A DNA stretch of 14,890 nucleotides, taken from contig LSYV01000201.1 of NCBI GenBank assembly GCA_001584585.1, forward strand, positions 1 through 14,890, read 5' to 3'. Made by a program: the position numbers and the translations under genes. This stretch comes from Gonium pectorale (lineage: Eukaryota; Chlorophyta; Chlorophyceae; Chlamydomonadales; Volvocaceae). Below, one piece after another: positions 10,501-14,890 of the stretch (positions are counted from its first letter, which is position 1; every line of letters starts with the position of its first letter). The notes beneath the pieces were generated by a model. That model saw nothing but the letters and a program-made list of their open reading frames with translations. It was not told where the DNA came from and ran no database searches.

Positions 10501-12751
10501 GCGTCCACGTCGGCTACGCGAGCAGAAAGCAGGGCGCCGGACGCGAGCCGGTGGGAGTTCAGGGGGCCATGTAGTTAGCGGCACGGTAGCAGCTCTGTCC
10601 TCTATCAAGCTCGGCCCCCACAGCCACACCGTGCGTACGGTCCAGCTCTCGCTCGGGTACACGCGCACGCCTTGGCTCACACAGGAGCCCGTATAACGCG
10701 CCGAGATGCCGATAGGCAGGCAGGCAGGCAGGTCTGCAAGCCGGCAGGACCGTGCAAGCAGGCCGGGTGTGCGCGGCGGGCTGGGAGACTCACGGACGTA
10801 GATGGGATAGCGGATGAAGGCCCCGGTGAAGCCCTGCACCAAGTAGAAGGGCCCCACCACCAGGGGCTCCCTTGTCTTGATAATGCGCAGAATGTCGTCA
10901 CGCCGCGTCGGGTCTTCGCCGCACACAGCAAAGCAGAGGACGGCAGGTCGAGGGCCGCGCGCCGAGGTGTTCAGTGAGCGCGCAAGAGGGTGGGAGCAGC
11001 AGAAAAGGGAACAGTAAGCTCCGGGCAGTTTGCGGGAATGGGACAGCTACACAGGAGCAGATTTGCTCATCCTCGCCGTGCTCAGAAGGAACCCGGAACT
11101 CTACGAGCAGGCCCCTACAGCAGACCCAGCCACTTTCCTGCACGGCGCCCGAGGGCCGTCGCCAACTTTGCCTGCATGACGGCGGCAATGCAGCTGGCCG
11201 CAGCCCATTCGGTGCTCTGGCGGCAAATGATGTGCCTCCCCGGCCGTGAGGACCGCCTTTAAGCACCGCATCCACCACCACCACCACGTCAGAGCCGCTG
11301 GTGCACTCACCCCCTATTAGGTCGCGCGGGGGATTAAGCTGGCCCAGGTCCTCGGGGCGAGTGGGGTAGATCGACATCACCTGCGCAAACGGCTGCAGCT
11401 GCAGGTTCCACAGAGAGCCGTTCGGCACCTGCGCGGGAGGCGCCCCAGCGCGGCATGCACGGCAGGTGAGGCTGGGCTGGAGAGAGAGCACAGACGCAGG
11501 AAGACCAATGTGCGCGCAGACGCAGGCGACCCGCGGGCCGCCGGTGAACCGGTGGCGCTACCAAGACATCACGACGTCACGAGGCACGGGATGGGACGAC
11601 AATGGCGGTCTGCGCGGAGGGCTGGCCGTGCTGCGGGCGCCTTCCCGTTAGCGACCTCGCTGGTCAGCGGCCTCCCTGGCTGGGCTTATCTCCTCCACCG
11701 CTCGAGCGGCATGCCCTACCCGGGACAGCAGCTCCTTAGCCGTCGAGTTGAAGTTCTCCAGCCAGTAACTCCACTCAGGCCGCTGCTTCACCAGAAGGGA
11801 GAACGTAACGCCGGGCGTGAAGGACTGTTGCAGCTGGATCTGTGGGAACCAGGCAAGGGCACAGCGCTCAGGAGATGCGGAACAGACAGGGTCTGGGTTG
11901 GGCGCCGTGTGGCAGGGCCAGGTCGTGTACAGACGGCTCGCCGGGCAATCGGCTTTGCTCCCTGGTGCGCTCTACGAAGGAGGAGGGCTGGGCCGTCGGC
12001 AGCACGCGTGAGGGCGGAGTTGCTAGATGGCGACCCGTGATGGGCTTTACGAAAGCAATATAACCCACTTGCCAGTCCCCCGGTGAGCCATGCATACCCT
12101 GTGCCCCCTCATTGTACCCATGCGCCTGCAGGTTGGCGGGGCTGTGCCGTTGCTCCTGTTCGGCACACCCCTTCATCTCGCGCAAGGACTCGTCGCCACC
12201 TGGAAACCCGTTGCCGCGTCCACAGCGCGGCTCCGGGCGTCATCCTTCCGCTGCTCCACGTGGGCTGCTGCGCCAGCCATGACGCCCCAGACTCCCAGAC
12301 CGCAGAGGAGCGCGAAGATGACGAGTGGTATTATGCCAGTCAGCGGGTAGAGGCGGACGATATCGGCGAATTCCTGTGTGCAAGGTGGCCGCGGGCGGGG
12401 GTCTGCCGGGGAGCTTATAGTGCCATACATTCGCACCAGTGCAAGTCCCCGCACCTGGAAGGGTTCCATGAGTCCCGTCAAGCCGCCACAGCATCCTTGG
12501 CACGAGGTCCTCACGGACATGAAACGGGGTTTCTCGCTCGCCGACGTCGGGGTGCTCTCCTTGACGCTCTCCTTGGCTGCCCCCGGCTCTTGCTGCCCCT
12601 CCGCGGGCTTTCCCACAACCGCCAGAACAGGTTTAACGATTAGGTTTGGCACTGCAGTTGGCCCCATAGTTGAGGCCCCGCCAACCACCCACAAGCCAGT
12701 GTCTTCGCCCGCTTCAACGTCCCTCTCAAGGGCGATGGGGTTGTTGGCCAT
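4134..12751 (-). CDS. CHASE-domain transmembrane receptor protein kinase (TKL type), 18 exons
   Basis: Exons, high to low: 12751-12200, 11839-11720, 11428-11311, 10913-10794, 10513-10387, 10160-10079, 9576-9439, 9257-9114, 8869-8819, 8536-8419, 8080-7989, 7635-7485, 7189-7137, 6201-6129, 5885-5793, 5580-5426, 5136-5089, 4796-4134. Each junction is GT-AG and keeps phase, giving 965 codons plus TGA. Order: cytosolic N-terminus, TM1 (about 138-159), CHASE sensor (about 161-420), TM2 (about 433-454), helical linker, kinase (about 541-818), Gly/Pro-rich tail. Predicted role: a plasma-membrane receptor that binds an extracellular small ligand and phosphorylates Ser/Thr or Tyr targets. The start is the first ATG after an in-frame TGA near 12874, in the context GCCATGGCC, common in algae. 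Uncertain points are a possible extra 81-bp intron in exon 1 and the donor of exon 13. The ligand is unknown. I recognise the family but no specific gene name. Confidence 0.9.
5893..5952. repeat. 30-bp tandem duplication at the end of intron 14
   Basis: Two adjacent 30-bp units (5893-5922 and 5923-5952) both begin aaggacacaggtc and differ at several positions. On the transcribed minus strand the unit nearest exon 15 supplies the pyrimidine tract (GTCCTTTCC) directly before the acceptor CAG at 5886-5888. The duplication therefore copies part of a splice acceptor region. Confidence 0.8.
5960..6053. repeat. 19-bp tandem array, five units, in intron 14
   Basis: Five consecutive degenerate units start at 5960, 5979, 5998, 6016 and 6035. 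Four are 19 bp and one is 18 bp. The consensus is close to tagcctgacgtgtgagaaa, and a partial sixth unit begins at 6054. With the adjacent 30-bp pair, tandem repeats fill about 155 of the 243 bases of this intron. Confidence 0.85.
7021..7065. repeat. Imperfect inverted repeat in intron 13
   Basis: The arm tcgaacat (7031-7038) pairs with atgttcga (7052-7059) around a 13-nt loop. Outside it, gtcttc (7021-7026) pairs with gaagac (7060-7065) after a 4-nt bulge. It lies in a less GC-rich pocket of the unusually long intron 13. Confidence 0.65.
7702..7801. repeat. Duplicated segment (about 41 bp, 59-bp period) in intron 11
   Basis: The copies at 7702-7742 and 7761-7801 match over most positions. 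Both run from tgc(c/t)gca(g/a)aaggcc/tcatt to gcttacgctgc. The 12-mer cttccgcttacg of copy 1 (7727-7738) recurs in reverse complement at 8378-8389 in intron 10. Further along intron 11, the 14-mer ccccccgctacact occurs at 7894-7907 and 7930-7943. Confidence 0.75.
8419..9257 (-). other. Exons 8-10: second membrane helix and helical linker
   Basis: Exon 8 (9257-9114) carries membrane helix 2, residues about 433-454 (PLIAAVVVIALVMAFLLFLS), followed by the basic stop-transfer segment FKKQR. Exon 9 (8869-8819) encodes only 17 residues, AANHNLAETTKRLEEEK. Exon 10 continues with ERMDVLLVRQYDLLRCLD. Together these form a charged, heptad-like helix of about 45 residues, suited to carry a conformational signal or dimerise as in other CHASE receptors. 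The rest of exon 10 is a hydrophilic linker to the kinase. The mini-exon keeps phase 0 on both sides, so skipping it would shorten the coiled helix without a frameshift. Confidence 0.85.
9941..9988. repeat. GT-rich repeat pair in intron 6
   Basis: Two 20-bp copies at 9941-9960 and 9969-9988 differ at one base, and a ggtttagt segment lies between them. On the transcribed strand this gives CA-rich RNA with CTAAACC motifs. It is simple sequence, and the resemblance to telomeric repeats is weak. Confidence 0.7.
10714..10732. repeat. AGGC tetranucleotide repeat in intron 4
   Basis: Nearly five uninterrupted AGGC units lie in the intron between exons 4 and 5 of the receptor kinase. It is an ordinary microsatellite. 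Confidence 0.75.
12200..12751 (-). other. Exon 1: cytosolic N-terminus and first membrane helix
   Basis: This exon encodes residues 1-184. The first 135 residues are low in hydrophobic runs and contain a cysteine cluster, TSCQGCCGG (82-90), which could be lipidated; that is inference. Residues about 138-159 form a strong membrane helix (IIPLVIFALLCGLGVWGVM). A charged amphipathic stretch with EQRKDDARSR follows and leads into the CHASE domain. Inside the exon, positions 12454 to 12374 look like an 81-bp intron: donor CAG|GTGCGG and acceptor ACACAG|GAATTC, both in phase 0. Removing it joins MEPFQ directly to EFADIVRLYPLTG and shortens the protein to 938 residues. I think removal is slightly more likely, but the sequence permits both. 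Confidence 0.8.
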
Positions 12752-13392
12752 GGCAACTTTGTTAGGACCGGCAAGTGGCGCGGTGGGGTTGTTCAGCCGC
12801 TGCTTATTGCGCTGCTGGAGGTCGCGAACCACGCCAGCCCTGTTGCAGTAATAGGCATCGCGTTTGGTTCATGAAGGCAGACCTCGAGGTGACCAATGCG
12901 AAACCAACAATGCGCAACGCTGCTTACATGGCAGGATTGGCTTGGAACAGACCTCCAGCCAAATCCTCAGTGGACTGCCCCAACGAAGCTTGAACCAAGG
13001 CTTGTTCTTGGCCGTTCTGGCCATCGTCAGCATCTCCTTTTACATCAGCCATTTTTTATGGACAAAGCCGTGCCTGAAACAGGTTCAGTCAACTTGCAAG
13101 CGCGGCCCAAAGCAATGTCCAGCCCAACTACGAACCGTACGGGCCGTACCTTGCACGCTTATGTGCAACCGTGCTTGCACAGGATGGGGCGTGTGACAGA
13201 GCTGCGATGTGAAACACGGTCTTTGCGGTTTGAAATTTATAACGGCCGCCTACACTGTGTGCACGCACTGTCCTCTCGACACGGCAAAACACAGGTACGC
13301 TCAGAGGGATGACATGTGTCGGCGACACCCATCCCGCCGATGTCGCGGCAATATCCCTCGGCCATAACTAGATTCTGCTAAGGGGTAATCAG

Positions 13393-13502
13393 GTTGCGGC
13401 TGCCCCGCCTCCGGGTTCCCTGCGAAGTGGACCCAGGATTCCGGCTGGCGGTACCCAGGTTACCGACTGGAAGCCCCCCCGATTCCGACCGAGCGGAGCC
13501 CA
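13393..13502. repeat. 22-bp-period degenerate tandem array, left copy
   Basis: Five consecutive units of exactly 22 bp start at 13393, 13415, 13437, 13459 and 13481. Most begin g(a/t)tnccg and end in an accca-type segment. The clearest unit (13437-13458) is gattccggctggcggtaccc followed by ag. The period is not a multiple of three, so this is not a protein repeat. Confidence 0.8.
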
Positions 13503-14026
13503 TTGCCTGCCAGCAGCTATCGCTCCCCAGCTTGAACGCGCCGATTCATATACTAGCGGAACGTTTGTTATGCATGCAATGGGTATGTCTGCTGTTATGA
13601 TACTGGGTGTGTGTCTCTCTCAATCAAGCTGTTGTTCTTGCACGCGCCGAAGAACGACAGCACGACGACACGACAACTGCATTCTTATACCAGTGCTATG
13701 CTTTATTTCTGCGACATAAGTGCCCATACGCTGCTTTTGGAGGTGAGTGACAAGAATGCGAGGCGCCGCCCGTATCCTTCCTAGACGCCTAAGGATGCAA
13801 GCAAATGGAAATGAAAGCAAATTGCGTTCGTAGCTCGTGTGCTAGATGCCTGCATGATGCGGGCTTCCGGGGGCTACCGATGGAGCCAATGGCTCCTTAC
13901 AGTGCTCGTTGGCACGACTGCTCACACGCGACAAGTAAACCCAGGAAGGTGCGGAGTCCTGGATTGATCTGCGCATAGGAACAGGTGCTGGTGCCCGGCC
14001 CGACGCGGGAAGAGTCACGGGGCTAA

Positions 14027-14136
14027 GGATTCCGCCCGGACGGGACCAGGATTCCGGCTGGCGGCACGGGGATTCCGCCCAGACGGGAGGCTGATTTCCG
14101 CCCCGCAGCAGCTAGGATCCCCGTGGGCATAATCCT
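14027..14136. repeat. 22-bp-period degenerate tandem array, right copy
   Basis: Five consecutive 22-bp units start at 14027, 14049, 14071, 14093 and 14115. They begin ggattccg, ggattccg, gattccgc, gatttccg and ggatcccc. The unit at 14049 contains ggattccggctggcgg, identical over 16 bases to part of the left array at 13436-13451 in the same orientation. The two arrays belong to one repeat family. Confidence 0.8.
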
Positions 14137-14390
14137 GAATACCTTACGATGGAAACCCCGCGACACACCGAGTTGGTAGCCACCCTTGGTTTGGCCGGTT
14201 TTGTCATCCCTCCTGTACGCTGTACGCGTCGTCCCGACCATACTCTGTAAAAATAAAGCAGCAACATTTGTGGCGTCTTCATATGTACAATGCACTGAGA
14301 GAAAGTAGTTGCTGCGAAGAAAAAGAAACGGGAGGGCCCGCACGCTTGAATCCCGCCTTGTACCACCCTGGACGGGCCCGGCGTAATGTG

Positions 14391-14405
14391 AACCCTAAAC
14401 CCTTT
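14391..14405. repeat. Short telomere-like motif
   Basis: The sequence aaccctaaaccctt contains nearly two units of CCCTAAA, the plant-type telomere repeat. Two units can occur by chance or as a telo-box. It sits next to the stop of the candidate gene at the right edge. Confidence 0.4.
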
Positions 14406-14890
14406 CATACACCTTCCAGGCAGACAGCCTCCCTGCTTTCATGTCCCACACGGTATACCGCCCCGGTCCACCACCGTCGATGTGCGCCCGAATCCAACCT
14501 GTATCGTACGAGCACGACGTGCCTTTGCTCAGGTGCGCAGCCAGGCCAGGTGCCGGACCGACTTGCGTGTCTCGCGCGCACGAGGATATGCGGAAAGTGC
14601 TAACCACCACCGCCTGTATGCTACACGCGACGGTGGTGATGGGATACACACTTGAGTCTGCGAGCTACTTCTGCAGCCGCGCCGTGCCTCCAGACTGTTG
14701 TAGCGCTGCCTCGCGGTGCAGCAGTGTCCAACCGCTCCTACTGACATGCTCCCACCCTTTCCGCAAGGCTGTTACGATCGGCCCCAAAAGCATGTAGTAC
14801 TTGTCAGATGTAACCATAGAGTGGAGCCCTACTGGACGGGCCGAAACGTCGCGCCTTCGGATGTGTGTTTCCGAGGCGGGCTCCCACTTT
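14395..14890 (-). CDS. Possible 3' end of an unrecognised gene running off the right edge
   Basis: Two minus-strand open stretches look more protein-like than the background. The first runs from the window edge (14890) to a TAG at 14671-14669, about 73 codons with no stop. It includes SDKYYMLLGPIVTALRKGWE and SGWTLLHREAAL. The second is open from about 14649 to a TAG at 14395-14397 and includes SYDTGWIRAHIDGGGPG and RYTVWDMKAGRLSAWK. They are in different frames and could be two exons, a frameshifted element gene, or chance. I found no convincing GT donor in the first stretch. A TGTAA lies on the minus strand at 13901-13897, about 500 bp beyond the second stop, at a plausible distance for a polyadenylation signal. 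I do not recognise the family. Confidence 0.25.

Larger units (their letters stand above)
9439..11839 (-). other. Exons 2-7: extracytoplasmic CHASE sensor domain
   Basis: Exons 2-7 encode residues 185-419 between the two membrane helices. The segments follow the CHASE pattern: IQLQQSFTPGVTFSLLVKQ, then a WLENF helix, LWNLQLQPFAQVMSIYP, DPTRRDDILRIIKTREPLVV, the signature GPFYLVQGFTGAFIRYPIYV, then KWGFMTVLVNYD and LRNMGYNYALVRP. CHASE domains bind small extracellular ligands and are best known from cytokinin-receptor histidine kinases and bacterial cyclases. Six N-x-S/T sequons fall here (N215, N227, N309, N319, N340, N384), which fits an extracellular location. A CTVC pair (335-338) could form a disulfide. 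The ligand-contact residues of cytokinin receptors cannot be aligned reliably by eye, so cytokinin binding is not claimed. Confidence 0.85.
12752..14394. other. Upstream flank of the receptor kinase, no recognisable gene
   Basis: An in-frame TGA near 12874 lies 120 bp before the chosen ATG, with no other in-frame ATG between them. The 5' UTR and promoter should therefore lie here unless another exon is hidden further upstream. I found no convincing open frame on either strand and no clear core promoter. The main structures are the two 22-bp-period arrays listed separately. Confidence 0.5.

Noticed and set aside
13233..13243. TATA-like TTATAAATT on the minus strand upstream of the kinase gene
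   Set aside because: It lies about 480 bp before the chosen ATG with no supporting start signal. A single AT-rich octamer is not enough to call a promoter.
13393..14136. CRISPR-like array
   Set aside because: The 22-bp units are contiguous and degenerate, with no constant repeat alternating with unique spacers. The setting is a eukaryotic nuclear genome.

Overview
The window looks like nuclear DNA from a green alga, most likely of the volvocine/Chlamydomonadales group. The evidence is one large gene split into many short exons by 80-935 bp GC-rich introns with GTGAGT/GTGCGT-type donors and C-rich tracts before CAG acceptors, a GC-rich background, decayed retroelements, and a receptor-kinase family whose kinase motifs I recognise from these algae. 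The species cannot be named from the sequence. Left flank (1 to about 1,900): two decayed retroelement pieces, both on the minus strand. The first resembles a Gag capsid region (108-1056) broken by a 7-bp tandem duplication. The second is a non-LTR reverse-transcriptase remnant (1421-1849) that still shows the FADD catalytic motif and a VKQGCPQSP motif but carries in-frame stops. Between them lie a perfect 20-bp inverted repeat and a 19-bp direct repeat. From about 1,900 to 4,133 I see no convincing gene. Centre (4134-12751, minus strand): one gene fills almost 60% of the window. I assembled it by hand from 18 exons whose splice phases all agree, giving about 965 codons. It encodes a single-polypeptide receptor: a cytosolic N-terminus, a transmembrane helix, an extracytoplasmic CHASE-type sensor domain with six N-glycosylation sequons, a second transmembrane helix, a short helical linker, a complete TKL-type protein kinase domain, and a Gly/Pro-rich tail. 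The inferred role is to sense a small extracellular ligand and signal directly by phosphorylation. Some introns carry their own repeats: a 19-bp and a 30-bp tandem array in intron 14, a 59-bp-spaced duplication in intron 11, an imperfect inverted repeat in intron 13 and a GT-rich repeat in intron 6. Right flank (12752-14890): mostly without genes, but it holds two separate arrays of degenerate repeats with an exact 22-bp period, 524 bp apart, that share a core sequence. At the far right edge two minus-strand open stretches may be the end of another gene that continues outside the window; I do not recognise it. The most interesting observations are the CHASE-TKL receptor kinase, the paired 22-bp repeat arrays, and the repeat-filled intron 14.
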